A stretch of 64,000 bases of DNA from JANQMY01 sp965227095. Its GTDB lineage: Bacteria; Pseudomonadota; Alphaproteobacteria; JANQMY01. The stretch spans positions 3,100,001 through 3,164,000 of the forward strand of contig CBDDFL010000001.1 in NCBI GenBank assembly GCA_965227095.1, in the 5' to 3' direction. Numbering within the stretch: the first letter of the stretch is position 1; every line of letters starts with the position of its first letter. Made by a program: the position numbers and the translations under genes. Positions 51,666-60,890 of the stretch are shown here, piece after piece. The notes beneath the pieces were generated by a model. The model was given only the letters and a program-made list of their open reading frames with translations. It was not told the DNA's origin and ran no database searches.

Positions 51666-53195
51666 ATGAACGCATCGATCCCCCCAGACGCAGATTACAT
51701 GGACCATTCGCAACCGCCGCATGACGACGATACGGCGATGCGCGAACTGCCTTACAACATTGAAGCAGAACAAGCTCTGCTGGGCGCCATCCTCTATAAC
51801 AATAAAGCGTTTGAACGGGTTTCAGACTTCCTGCTGCCGGAGCATTTTTACGATCCGGTCCATGCGCTCATTTACGAAAACAGTTCGGAGTTAATTAAGC
51901 GGGGCCAAATCGCCAGCCCCATCACCCTGAAGCCTTTTTTCGATCAGAACCAGGCGCTGAAAGCCATCGAAGGCGGTGGCGCGGGATATCTAAAGCGCTT
52001 GGCCGCCGCAACCGTGTCTGTCTACAGCGCGAAAGACTTTGGCCAAACCGTTTACGACCTTGCCATCCGGCGCGAATTGATCGCCATCGGCGACGAAATG
52101 GCGGAGGTCGCCTATGATTCACCGATCGATTTGTCCCCCTCCGACCAAATCGAAAATATTGAAGGCCAACTTTTCCAACTGGCCGAAAAAGGCAAAGTCA
52201 ATTCCGGTTTTATCAAGTTCGATGCCGCCACCCTAAAAGCCAGCGAAATGGCCGAACTGGCCTATAAGAAACCCGCGGGCGTGTCGGGCATCGCCACCGG
52301 CTTGACGGATCTCGATGAAAAGCTTGGCGGATTGCAAAAGTCCGACCTCATTATCGTCGCCGGCCGTCCCGGCATGGGGAAAACGGCGCTTGCCACCAAT
52401 ATCGCCTTTCACGTCGCAAAGAACTTTCGCACGGAAGCCGATGAATTCGGCAACGAGCGAACGGTGGATGGCGGCCGCGTGGCGTTCTACTCTCTGGAAA
52501 TGTCGTCCGAACAGCTCGCCACCCGTATCTTGTCGGAACAATCACGGGTCAGTTCCAGCGCCATTCGCAAAGGCACCATCGACGAAGACGATTGGCGGAA
52601 TTTCGCGCAAGCGGTCACCGATATCCAACACATTCCTCTGTATATTGATGAAACGGGCGGCATCTCCATTGCAACGCTTTCGTCGCGGGCACGGCGCCTG
52701 AAACGCACCGCGGGCGGCTTGGACCTCATTGTTGTCGACTATTTGCAATTGGCAACGGGTGCCGGCAAACGCAACAGCGATAACCGCGTGCTGGAAGTGG
52801 GCGAAATAACGGGTGGCCTCAAGGCGTTAGCCAAAGAACTTGAAGTGCCGGTTATCGCACTCTCGCAGCTAAGCCGGGCCGTCGAAAGCCGCGACGACAA
52901 GCGCCCCAACCTTTCGGATTTGCGCGAATCCGGTTCTATTGAGCAGGATGCGGATGTGGTTATGTTCGTGTTCCGGGAATCCTATTATGTAAACAACCGG
53001 GAACCGACCGAAGGGACGCCGGAACACGACGTGTGGCTTCAAGACATGGAACGTGTGCAAGGCAAGGCCGAAGTTATCGTCGCCAAGCAACGCCACGGTC
53101 CGGTTGGCAAGGTTGAGCTTTATTTTGAAGAACGCTTTACAAAGTTCGGCAATTTGGATCGTCACCACACCAGCGACGATATCGGCGGATTTTAG
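51666..53195 (+). CDS. dnaB: Replicative DNA helicase
   Basis: Hexameric helicase that unwinds the replication fork. The N-terminal domain is recognised by RELPYNIEAEQALLGAILYNN, the linker by LDEKLGGLQKSDLIIVAGRPGMGKTAL with Walker A GRPGMGKT, and the RecA core by SLEMSSEQLATRI, LIVVDYLQL and ALSQLSRAVE. I start at the ATG at 51666 (509 residues); a TTG at 51573 is in frame but the added residues lie over the DnaA boxes. Its stop is 33 bases before alr. In related genomes it usually follows rplI; here 12 kb of other genes intervene. Confidence 0.97.
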   Translation: MNASIPPDADYMDHSQPPHDDDTAMRELPYNIEAEQALLGAILYNNKAFERVSDFLLPEHFYDPVHALIYENSSELIKRGQIASPITLKPFFDQNQALKAIEGGGAGYLKRLAAATVSVYSAKDFGQTVYDLAIRRELIAIGDEMAEVAYDSPIDLSPSDQIENIEGQLFQLAEKGKVNSGFIKFDAATLKASEMAELAYKKPAGVSGIATGLTDLDEKLGGLQKSDLIIVAGRPGMGKTALATNIAFHVAKNFRTEADEFGNERTVDGGRVAFYSLEMSSEQLATRILSEQSRVSSSAIRKGTIDEDDWRNFAQAVTDIQHIPLYIDETGGISIATLSSRARRLKRTAGGLDLIVVDYLQLATGAGKRNSDNRVLEVGEITGGLKALAKELEVPVIALSQLSRAVESRDDKRPNLSDLRESGSIEQDADVVMFVFRESYYVNNREPTEGTPEHDVWLQDMERVQGKAEVIVAKQRHGPVGKVELYFEERFTKFGNLDRHHTSDDIGGF

Positions 53196-53228
53196 CCAAC
53201 GGCCCTCACATTCGGCGGAGCGTCGCTA

Positions 53229-54383
53229 ATGTACAAACATAGCGTCAAAGCATTCCGCAAAGGCCTGGCTGTGTCAGAATCCGCCTGGCTGTCCATCGAT
53301 CTCAATGCGATCATCAAAAACTATCGGACACTTCAAAAGCTGGCATCGACAGCAGACGTCATGGCCACTGTAAAAGCGGATGCGTATGGCCTGGGCATTG
53401 AAGAGGTGGCTCCCGCCTTGGCCCAAGCGGGGTGCCAGAGCTTCTTCGTCGCCCTCGTCTCCGAAGGGGCCGAGCTGCGGCGCATTTTGGATGATCACGG
53501 CCTGTCCGGGCAGATCTATGTCTTGAACGGCTATGAGGAGGGCGCGGAAATGGCTTTTCGCGCGGCAAACCTGATCCCTGTTCTCAATTCAATGACACAG
53601 GTGTCGAATTGGATTGCCAACGACCTGGACACACCCACAGCCCTTCACATCGACACCGGCATGAACCGGCTGGGCATTACGCCTGAGGACGCGCAAAACC
53701 TGAGCAAAACGCAGATCCGCGACCTGAACCTTACCTTGGTGATGAGCCATTTGGCCTGCGCCGATGCCCCCAATGACCCTAAAAATGAAGAACAGCGAAA
53801 CCTTTTCGAAACCCTGTCGAAACCATTCAACGGTATTCGGAAAAGTCTCAGTAATTCGGCGGGGGTGCTTCTAGGTGAGGCTTATCATTTCGACGTGGTC
53901 CGGCCGGGATTGGCGCTCTATGGGGGGGCGCCGTCAATTGCAAAGTCCATTGAATTTGAACCGGTTGTGACACTTTCTTCAAAAATCATTCAAGTCCGTC
54001 AGATTGACAAAGACCAGACCGTCGGATATGGGGCAACTTATCGCGCTTCTGGGCCGGAACGTGTTGCCACGTTGGGCCTGGGATATGCCGATGGTTTTCG
54101 ATGGGGCCTTGGCGGGAAGGCCCGGGGGTTTATTGGCGAGACAGAGGTACCTGTTTTGGGGCGTATCTCCATGGACTTGACCGCGATTGATGTGACGAAT
54201 GCGGCCGCGGACGCGGGCGCGCATGTCACGCTGTTGGATAATCGCATCACGATTAATGAAGCGGCCGAGCTCGCGGGCACGATCCCCTATGAAATTTTAA
54301 CTGGGCTCGGTCACCGCATGCCGCGCACCTACATCTCTGTTGACAGCAACAGCGCCTCTCCCGAGGCGGGAGGGCAATCGTGA
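53229..54383 (+). CDS. alr: Alanine racemase
   Basis: PLP enzyme making D-alanine for peptidoglycan. The PLP lysine is Lys49 in ATVKADAYGLG; the catalytic Tyr is in TVGYGATYRA. HIDTGMNRLG and RPGLALYGGAP are further family motifs. The 384 residues are full length. It follows dnaB, as in most relatives, and its stop overlaps the start of the permease gene (GTGA). Confidence 0.96.
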   Translation: MYKHSVKAFRKGLAVSESAWLSIDLNAIIKNYRTLQKLASTADVMATVKADAYGLGIEEVAPALAQAGCQSFFVALVSEGAELRRILDDHGLSGQIYVLNGYEEGAEMAFRAANLIPVLNSMTQVSNWIANDLDTPTALHIDTGMNRLGITPEDAQNLSKTQIRDLNLTLVMSHLACADAPNDPKNEEQRNLFETLSKPFNGIRKSLSNSAGVLLGEAYHFDVVRPGLALYGGAPSIAKSIEFEPVVTLSSKIIQVRQIDKDQTVGYGATYRASGPERVATLGLGYADGFRWGLGGKARGFIGETEVPVLGRISMDLTAIDVTNAAADAGAHVTLLDNRITINEAAELAGTIPYEILTGLGHRMPRTYISVDSNSASPEAGGQS

Positions 54384-55153
54384 ATTTATTTGCGGCCGTG
54401 GGTGCCATGACCCTCGCCTTTCTGGCGGAGACCGGACGCTTCGCGCAGTTTTCCGGCAACGCCATTGTGCATTGCTTTCGCCCCCCTTTCTTCATCGGCA
54501 TTTGGGCCCGGCAAATGATGGCGATCGGTTATTACTCATTGCCGGTGGTGGGCTTGACCGCCTTTTTCACCGGCGGCGTGCTGGCCCTGCAGATCTATAT
54601 TGGCGGCACGCGCTTTAACGCGGAAAGCATTGTGCCGACCATTGTCGTGCTGGGGATTACGCGGGAATTGGGCCCGGTGATCGGCGGTCTCATGGTGGCC
54701 GGCCGGGTGAGCGCCGCGATCGCGGCAGAGATCGGCACCATGCGGGTGACCGAACAAATCGATGCGTTGGTGACCCTGTCTACAAATCCGTTCAACTATC
54801 TGATCGCGCCCCGGGTGATCGCGGCGATTATTACCCTGCCCGTTCTGGTGTTGATTGGCGATATTATCGGCGTCATGGGTGGCTACATTGTCAGCACCCA
54901 AAGCCTGGATTTCAATTCGGCCACCTATATCAAAAACACCGCGGACTTCGTGGAAGCGGGCGACGTAACGTCTGGCCTGTGGAAGGCCGCCGTCTTTGGC
55001 TTCATTATCGCGTTGATGGGCTGCTATCACGGCTTCCACAGCCGCGGCGGCGCGCAAGGTGTGGGCAGCGCCACCACTTATGCGGTGGTGGCCGCGTCGA
55101 TCCTGATCCTGGCCGCCAACTATCTGATGACGTCCATCCTGTTTTCTGAATAA
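54380..55153 (+). CDS. mlaE: MlaE-family ABC permease
   Basis: Inner-membrane permease of the Mla/MCE lipid transport group, which keeps outer-membrane lipids asymmetric. The signature TEQIDALVTLSTNPFNYLIAPR is present, with five hydrophobic helices and GGYIVSTQSLDF. The 257 residues are normal. The start is a GTG overlapping the alr stop. It is followed 13 bases later by the ATPase gene. No MlaD or MlaC gene follows. Confidence 0.92.
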   Translation: MNLFAAVGAMTLAFLAETGRFAQFSGNAIVHCFRPPFFIGIWARQMMAIGYYSLPVVGLTAFFTGGVLALQIYIGGTRFNAESIVPTIVVLGITRELGPVIGGLMVAGRVSAAIAAEIGTMRVTEQIDALVTLSTNPFNYLIAPRVIAAIITLPVLVLIGDIIGVMGGYIVSTQSLDFNSATYIKNTADFVEAGDVTSGLWKAAVFGFIIALMGCYHGFHSRGGAQGVGSATTYAVVAASILILAANYLMTSILFSE

Positions 55154-55166
55154 ACGAGAGACCGCC

Positions 55167-55943
55167 GTGGCAGCCCATGCAAAAATCGAACTGAAAAATG
55201 TTCACAAGAACTTCGGCCCCAAATCGGTTCTCGACGGGGTCAACCTGCGGGTAAAACCGGGTGAATCTCTTGTGGTGATCGGTGGGTCGGGCACCGGCAA
55301 ATCGGTCATGCTGAAATGCATTTTGGGCCTGATGTATCCCGACAAAGGCAAGATCCTTGTGGACGGCGAAGACACCACGCGCATCGCGGGCCGCGCCCGC
55401 GAAGACGCCATGCGGAAGTTCGGCATGTTGTTTCAGGGGGCGGCGTTGTTCGACAGCCTGCCCGTTTGGGAAAACGTGGCCTTCGGCCTTATCCGCGGAC
55501 AAAAGATCCGGCGCAGCGACGCGAAAGAGATCGCCATCGATAAGCTTGCGAAAGTGGGCTTGGGCGCCGACGTGGCCTTGCTGAGCCCGTCGGAACTGTC
55601 CGGCGGTATGCAAAAACGCGTGGGCCTTGCCCGCGCCATCGCGGCGGACCCGGAAATCATCTTTTTCGATGAGCCCACAACGGGTCTCGATCCCATCATG
55701 GCCGACGTGATCAATGAGCTGATCGTGGAATCCGTCAGGGAGTTGGGCGCGACCACCCTATCGATCACCCACGATATGGCCAGTGCGCGCAAAATCGCCG
55801 ACCATATCGCCATGCTCTATCACGGCCACATCATCTGGTCCGGTCCGGCGGAAGACATTGACCAAACAGGCAATGAATATGTGGATCAATTCATCCATGG
55901 CCGCGCCGAAGGCCCCATCCAGATGCAGGTACACAAGCTTTAA
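55167..55943 (+). CDS. mlaF: MlaF-family ABC transporter ATPase
   Basis: ATPase partner of the MlaE permease. Walker A is GGSGTGKS, the signature LSGGMQKRVGLARAI, and Walker B EIIFFDEPTTGLDPI. FQGAALFDSLPVWENV is typical of the MlaF/Ttg2A group. The start is a GTG at 55167; 258 residues. The gene after it, on the other strand, is unrelated, so the usual MCE-domain subunit must be encoded elsewhere. Confidence 0.92.
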   Translation: MAAHAKIELKNVHKNFGPKSVLDGVNLRVKPGESLVVIGGSGTGKSVMLKCILGLMYPDKGKILVDGEDTTRIAGRAREDAMRKFGMLFQGAALFDSLPVWENVAFGLIRGQKIRRSDAKEIAIDKLAKVGLGADVALLSPSELSGGMQKRVGLARAIAADPEIIFFDEPTTGLDPIMADVINELIVESVRELGATTLSITHDMASARKIADHIAMLYHGHIIWSGPAEDIDQTGNEYVDQFIHGRAEGPIQMQVHKL

Positions 55944-55970
55944 GCCCCGTCTGGTTGGCTTCGGTTTAGG

Positions 55971-57074
55971 CTAATATCCAAATTCTTTGAGATAGCGCGG
56001 CAAGAACAGGTCGCGGCCTTTCATGCGGCTCGTGACGAACGGTCCAACAACCCACCCGTCGCGCCCCAGGGGCAATACGGATGCTCCCCTTTTGGGACCG
56101 ACAGGCACCAATAACGGAGGTGTCGGCCACGGCGCATACGGCTTCATCTTTTCGATGGCCTTCCCGTCCAGCATCCGCCGAATTGTTTTGGCAAGCCACG
56201 GGGCTTGCCGGGTGATGGCAACAATGGTCATGGCTTCACCGGCATTCGCGGCATCTCCCAGCGCAAAGATATTCGGCGTGCCGGGCAATCTCATCCAGGG
56301 ATCGGTCGCGACACGACCAAGCGTATCAAAGGTCATTTCGTCTGCTCCCTGAAGAAGCGACGCCTCCGGTTTAGACCCGATGGCCGGAAAAACCAGGTCT
56401 GCGGATACCGTGCCGCCGTCCGACAATGACAGGGTGGCGGGGCCGAACGGTCCGCTGATTTGCGGTAAGTCTGTGACCAGAGCATTCAGCTTCACGTCAA
56501 CGCCCAATGTTGAAAGGTCTTTGACAAGACGTGTCCCCAGCCGAGGGTTGTAGTCTGGCAGCAACGATGGGCCCGACGAGATGAGCGTCACCTCTTTCCT
56601 AGGGTGCACCTGCGCGATTTCTCCCGCCAATTCAATTCCCACAGGTCCGCCACCGACGATAGCAATCGATTGCGCCTCCAGGATCGCGGCCCCCGCCTCT
56701 TCTTGCGCTGACCGAAAGTCCGCAATTGAGTCTGTATGCGCCTTAAACGGAATCGCGTAGCCCGCCCCCGTTGCGATCACAATGGCATCGCCCTGAAGCG
56801 CTTGCCCGTCTGCCAATTCAACGGCCGACCCGTTCAGCTTACTTGCCTTTCCCTGCACCACCGCGCCATTTTTGAGAAGCCGGTCATAGGGAATCAACAA
56901 CTGATCCAGCAGGCCGGGCTGCACAAGGGACCGGATCGCAGCAACATTATGGACAAACTGAGATTTTGGCTCGACCAGGGTAACGTCGGCATGGGCATCC
57001 AACAGTCGCGCTACATTTATGCCCGCATATCCGCCGCCAACAATGATCACGCGCCTGCTTGATTTCTTACTCAT
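55971..57074 (-). CDS. FAD/NAD(P)-dependent oxidoreductase (AIF/FSP1-like)
   Basis: Two-dinucleotide-domain flavoprotein of the type II NADH dehydrogenase/AIF group. The FAD motif is VIIVGGGYAGINVAR (residues 9-23), the NAD motif IAIVGGGPVGIELAGEIA, and the second FAD motif NIFALGDAANAGE. The 367 residues resemble quinone-reducing members. It has no membrane segment. GGAAC precedes the ATG. It lies downstream of the deacetylase gene by 24 bases in the same unit. Confidence 0.88.
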   Translation of the reverse strand: MSKKSSRRVIIVGGGYAGINVARLLDAHADVTLVEPKSQFVHNVAAIRSLVQPGLLDQLLIPYDRLLKNGAVVQGKASKLNGSAVELADGQALQGDAIVIATGAGYAIPFKAHTDSIADFRSAQEEAGAAILEAQSIAIVGGGPVGIELAGEIAQVHPRKEVTLISSGPSLLPDYNPRLGTRLVKDLSTLGVDVKLNALVTDLPQISGPFGPATLSLSDGGTVSADLVFPAIGSKPEASLLQGADEMTFDTLGRVATDPWMRLPGTPNIFALGDAANAGEAMTIVAITRQAPWLAKTIRRMLDGKAIEKMKPYAPWPTPPLLVPVGPKRGASVLPLGRDGWVVGPFVTSRMKGRDLFLPRYLKEFGY

Positions 57075-57098
57075 CTGTTCCGTCTTCTCAGTCCTAAG

Positions 57099-57914
57099 TC
57101 AGTTCTGCTGGAGTGTGCCCGGGTTCTGCCTCACCCAGTCTGAAATTTCGTAACAAGTCGCCACCCAAACATCGTCTGCTGCACTGAGACGCTTCAAAAA
57201 ATTCTCAAAAACAGCGAATTGCTCTGTGGATTTTCCCATAAGATAAGGGTGAAAAATCAGCACACGACATTGTTTCTGATCACGCGCCTCCTCAATGACG
57301 CGATCCAAAACAACTTGCCAATCGTCTAGTGTTTTGAGGTCTTCTGATCCGTAGAGCTCCTTTCGAACGATGGCCAGTTGAGGCTCCAGGTAAAGCGCAT
57401 CCACATCGGTCCACCGAAACGGCAAGGAAGTGACACCATCGGTAACACTTACGTCTTCTCCCGCGGGCGAATTATAGGTAAGGCCGGCAGCCTTCAGAAT
57501 CCGGTTGGACTCTTCCGTGGACAAACCGCCTGGAGGGCGGAACCCGGCAGGTGTGATGTCGATCTCGCCGGTTGCCGCGCGGCATTTGTTGAGAATTTCT
57601 TCTCTCTGTTCCTCTGACTGGGCAAACCACAATTCGTGTTGCCAGCCATGCAACGCAACTTCGTGCCCGGCATCCACCATCGACCGCAAGGAGCCCGGAT
57701 TCACGCCGGCATTCCATGCTTCCACAAAGAAAGTTGCGGAAACCTGGTTTTCGTTTAAGTCGTCCAACAAACGCGGCAACACATCGACAGCCGTATAATG
57801 GCGGCCTAAAGGTTTGTCCGCAGGCCACTTTCCTTGCTGGACGTCAAACGCCTCTCCAAAATTGTCGAACGTAAGGGCGATGGCACCTCTTTTTGCGTCT
57901 GGCCCCCAGGTCAT
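57099..57914 (-). CDS. NodB-fold polysaccharide deacetylase family protein
   Basis: Carbohydrate esterase 4 fold. Motif 1 is LTFDNFG (Asp17-Asn18): the second metal-binding Asp of TFDD is Asn, as in a recognised TFDN subgroup. Metal-binding His89 and His93 are in ALHGWQHE, and RPPGGLS is motif 3. There is no signal peptide, so it acts in the cytosol and polysaccharide is not a likely substrate; small amides are possible. The ATG at 57914 overlaps the stop of the FAH-family gene by one base and has GGAG 8 bases upstream. 271 residues. Confidence 0.82.
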   Translation of the reverse strand: MTWGPDAKRGAIALTFDNFGEAFDVQQGKWPADKPLGRHYTAVDVLPRLLDDLNENQVSATFFVEAWNAGVNPGSLRSMVDAGHEVALHGWQHELWFAQSEEQREEILNKCRAATGEIDITPAGFRPPGGLSTEESNRILKAAGLTYNSPAGEDVSVTDGVTSLPFRWTDVDALYLEPQLAIVRKELYGSEDLKTLDDWQVVLDRVIEEARDQKQCRVLIFHPYLMGKSTEQFAVFENFLKRLSAADDVWVATCYEISDWVRQNPGTLQQN

Positions 57915-58771
57915 CACAGGTCTCCAAACGACGTTCGGATTGTGCCAAGCCCGTCAATGGTGGACTCGATGACCCAGCCGTTATCAATGAAGAGATGCGG
58001 CGATCGCGCAATACCCACACCGTCGGGCGTTCCGGTAAAGATCAAGTCGCCCGTGCGCAGTTCGCATACATTGGACAGGTATGAGATCAGCGTGGGAATG
58101 TCGAAAATGAGTTGGGACGTATTGCCGTCCTGAAGCACTTGTTCTTCGGTCCGACACGAAATCCGAAGCGACGATGCATCCACGTCGTCGGATGTTGTCA
58201 GCCAAGGGCCAATGGGTGAGAAAGAGGCAAAACTTTTGGCCAAGCTGAATTGTGCTGGTGTCGATACAAACTGGGATGCCCGGTCGGACACATCCTGTCC
58301 GACGCAATAGGCCGCCACATGGGTCATGGCATCCGCTTTTGAAATGTTCCGACCCGGCGTGCCGATCACCACCACCAGTTCAACTTCCCAATCCACCATT
58401 TTACTGGGCAGTGGAGCGCGCGCTGACGGGCCGGCGAGCGACGAGGGAAACTTCGTAAACACCATCGGTTCCTTTGGAACTTCCAATCCCGATTCTTCGC
58501 TGTGCGCTTTGTAGTTCAAACCAATGGCGAAGATTTGGCTCGGATTCGTGATGGGCGCGTCCAGCATCGACAAATTTTGGCTTAGTTTTTCCACACTAAG
58601 CATGGGATCCAACACCGGTTGTTCCGTGTCCACCCATTTCTGAAGGTCAGGCACTTTGGTCAAAAGGTCCTGGGGGTCGTCGGAGAACGCGCCGTTTGAT
58701 GCAGCGGCGACATCAAACCCGCCGTCCGCGGACACAATGTGGGCACGCCCGTTAATACGCGCAATTTTCAT
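57914..58771 (-). CDS. Fumarylacetoacetate hydrolase family protein
   Basis: Mg-dependent C-C hydrolase, decarboxylase or isomerase of the FAH fold, used in aromatic and keto-acid breakdown. Motifs: FAIGLNYKAHSEESG, MVFTKFPSSLAGP, the metal-binding DWEVELVVVIG, and LIFTGTPDGVG. The 285 residues are normal. Its stop overlaps the deacetylase start, so the two, with the flavoprotein, form a three-gene unit. It is divergent from a TetR that may control them. Confidence 0.9.
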   Translation of the reverse strand: MKIARINGRAHIVSADGGFDVAAASNGAFSDDPQDLLTKVPDLQKWVDTEQPVLDPMLSVEKLSQNLSMLDAPITNPSQIFAIGLNYKAHSEESGLEVPKEPMVFTKFPSSLAGPSARAPLPSKMVDWEVELVVVIGTPGRNISKADAMTHVAAYCVGQDVSDRASQFVSTPAQFSLAKSFASFSPIGPWLTTSDDVDASSLRISCRTEEQVLQDGNTSQLIFDIPTLISYLSNVCELRTGDLIFTGTPDGVGIARSPHLFIDNGWVIESTIDGLGTIRTSFGDL

Positions 58772-58909
58772 GAGCCTTCCCTCCGTGAAAAACCTGGCTG
58801 TTATTGGTTCTATAATTATTTTCTACATTCGTCCAATTTTATTTGACTGATTTACACATTTGGGTATTTTAATGCAATCAGAAATTTGGATGGAAGGTCT
58901 TCCGCCCCC

Positions 58910-59581
58910 ATGGGTGAGAACGCGATTGCATTAGACACGACAAAGACACGGCGCAAACCACAACAACGCGCGGTTCAAACCAAAGAAGCCATTCTGGAGG
59001 CGGCCCTGCTGGAATTCGCCGATCATGGGTTTGAGGGCGCGAGCCTGCGCAGGATTGGCGAACACGCCGGAATCAATCACCGGCTGATCCAGCACCATTT
59101 TGGCTGCAAGGAAATGCTTTGGAAGGCCACCGCCACATACGTGCTTGGTCAGCTGGAACAACGGCTGTCGGAACGGGCAAAGGGGTTGGCCGGTGTCAAT
59201 GAGATCGAATTTCTGCGATTGATTTTTCGCGAATTCATTCTGTTCAGCGCCGCCTGCCCCGCCCTGAACCGGTTCATGTTGCAAGCCAATTACAGTTCGG
59301 AACGCATGGATTGGTTCATCGAAAACATCTTGACCGCGTCAGAGCTTGCCCCGCTGACCCTGATTGCGCGGGCCCAAAAGGCCGGTGTGTTCATCGAGGG
59401 GGATCCGGCGCGCCTGCACTATGTATTTATCGGCGCCGCAACCTCGATTTTTGCCTACGGCACCGAGTTCAAGCAAGTCACGGGTCATGATCCGTATGAC
59501 GATCAAATCATCAATGACCACATCAAGATGATGGAATCCATCTTCATGAAATCTCCTGCAAAGACCAAGGCACCATCATGA
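58910..59581 (+). CDS. TetR/AcrR family transcriptional regulator
   Basis: The helix-turn-helix is QTKEAILEAALLEFADHGFEGASL then HAGINHRLIQHHFGCKEMLW. The 223 residues from the ATG at 58910 are normal; GGAAGG lies upstream, and an in-frame TTG at 58886 is less likely. Its stop overlaps the VOC gene start as ATGA. It is divergent from the FAH/deacetylase/flavoprotein unit, so it may regulate both sides. Confidence 0.88.
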   Translation: MGENAIALDTTKTRRKPQQRAVQTKEAILEAALLEFADHGFEGASLRRIGEHAGINHRLIQHHFGCKEMLWKATATYVLGQLEQRLSERAKGLAGVNEIEFLRLIFREFILFSAACPALNRFMLQANYSSERMDWFIENILTASELAPLTLIARAQKAGVFIEGDPARLHYVFIGAATSIFAYGTEFKQVTGHDPYDDQIINDHIKMMESIFMKSPAKTKAPS

Positions 59582-60099
59582 CCGCCAAAAATCCAAGACC
59601 AAGCAGATTGCATCACCACGCCTTCGTGTCGAGCGATTTGGAAGCCACCCGGAAATTTTACGAAGATGTCGTTGGGCTGCCCCTTTCCATCACCTGGTGC
59701 GAGGGGGACGGCGATCAAGCCTATTGCCATGCATTCTTCGATCTTGAGGACGGCAGCAGCCTTGCCTTCTTCCAGCTCGCGGACCCTGCCGCTGCCCAGG
59801 CCCACTTACAGGCCAAACCCACTTCTGCCTTTTACCATGTGGCGCTTAACGCAACCCAAGACGTTATGGATCGGGTGGCCCAAAAGGCCGAAGAGGCAGG
59901 TCACGAGGTGATGATCCTTGATCATGGCTATTGCTCATCCCTCTATCTGACAGATCCGGATGGACTGATTGTGGAACTAACGGTCGATGCCCCGAAGGCG
60001 GAGAAATTGATTGCCGAACGCCAGAAAGATCCGCACCAGGAATTGGCAAACTGGCTTGCGGGCGATCACACGGCGAACAATCTGGTCCGGCACGACTAG
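59578..60099 (+). CDS. VOC superfamily (glyoxalase/extradiol dioxygenase fold) protein
   Basis: Vicinal oxygen chelate fold. It begins LHHHAFVSSDLEATRKFYEDVVGLPL and has a second beta-alpha unit with FYHVALNATQDVMDRV and SLYLTDPDGLIVELTVD. Candidate metal ligands are His in HHHAF, His in FYHVA and Glu in VELTV. The 173 residues fit a single-module member. It is coupled to the TetR by an ATGA overlap. The substrate is unknown. Confidence 0.85.
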   Translation: MTAKNPRPSRLHHHAFVSSDLEATRKFYEDVVGLPLSITWCEGDGDQAYCHAFFDLEDGSSLAFFQLADPAAAQAHLQAKPTSAFYHVALNATQDVMDRVAQKAEEAGHEVMILDHGYCSSLYLTDPDGLIVELTVDAPKAEKLIAERQKDPHQELANWLAGDHTANNLVRHD

Positions 60100-60172
60100 G
60101 GTCGGCGCTCTTCGGAACGGAAACAGACGCGCCAAATGCCGTCCTATTCAATTCCTGTTTGGCCCCTCATGT

Positions 60173-60757
60173 TTAAGCCGCTAAGGGCGCCGTCCAACGG
60201 TCGTGCCAGTCAAACCCGTCCGCGAGATCATTGGCGGATACTTTTTCTAACACCTGCCCTACCGGCTGACCGAAATAGATATCTTCCCCCACCAATTTGC
60301 CGTTGCCGTCATTTGGCCAAACGGTAATTAATTGGTTCGTCCCCAGATAAATGCCGTTCGCATCCAACGCGTCGCCATCAACCTCTGTCATGCCCATGGC
60401 CGCAAGGTCTTCTCCGGCATAGAGTTGCCGCACCTGACCTTCCGTCACCACACGCCCGGTGTCGGCAATGATGTTTTCAGTCACCACTTCGAATTGTTGC
60501 CCCCCACGGGACATCATATCCGTATAGAAGCCACGCACGGCCTCTTGTCCCTCTAGGGTCATTTCCGGCAAGTGGCCCCAAAAGTGATAGACGGGATTTT
60601 CCGTCAAGGTGGCCATCAGCGGCTCCAACTCGCCCATGATTTCCGCTTTCATGTGATTGCGCACTTCCATGATGAGCCCGCGCACCACCTCGTCAGGCTC
60701 CCTTTCAAGCCGCGCGTCAAACCGGGCCCAACTGCGTCGAGGATCGATCTTTGCCAT
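60173..60757 (-). CDS. NTF2-like (SnoaL-type) protein
   Basis: Cone-shaped alpha+beta fold used by isomerases, hydratases and cyclases for small ligands. ARLEREPDEVVRGLIMEVRNHMKAE, PVYHFWGHLPEMTLEGQEAVRGFYTDMM and IIADTGRVVTEG follow the SnoaL pattern. The ATG at 60757 has GGAAGGA 8 bases upstream and gives 194 residues. It is a single gene convergent with the VOC gene and divergent from radA. The ligand is unknown. Confidence 0.75.
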   Translation of the reverse strand: MAKIDPRRSWARFDARLEREPDEVVRGLIMEVRNHMKAEIMGELEPLMATLTENPVYHFWGHLPEMTLEGQEAVRGFYTDMMSRGGQQFEVVTENIIADTGRVVTEGQVRQLYAGEDLAAMGMTEVDGDALDANGIYLGTNQLITVWPNDGNGKLVGEDIYFGQPVGQVLEKVSANDLADGFDWHDRWTAPLAA

Positions 60758-60890
60758 TGTTTTGGTCCTTCCCTTTACCGCCCTGCCAGGCTGACCCGAG
60801 CAGTCCACAAGATCAATGGGAAGGCCCATTCTTCAAACATGCGTCCCTTTTGTTGCATGTTTTCTTCCCCGTCAGTCCCGGTTTAGGATC

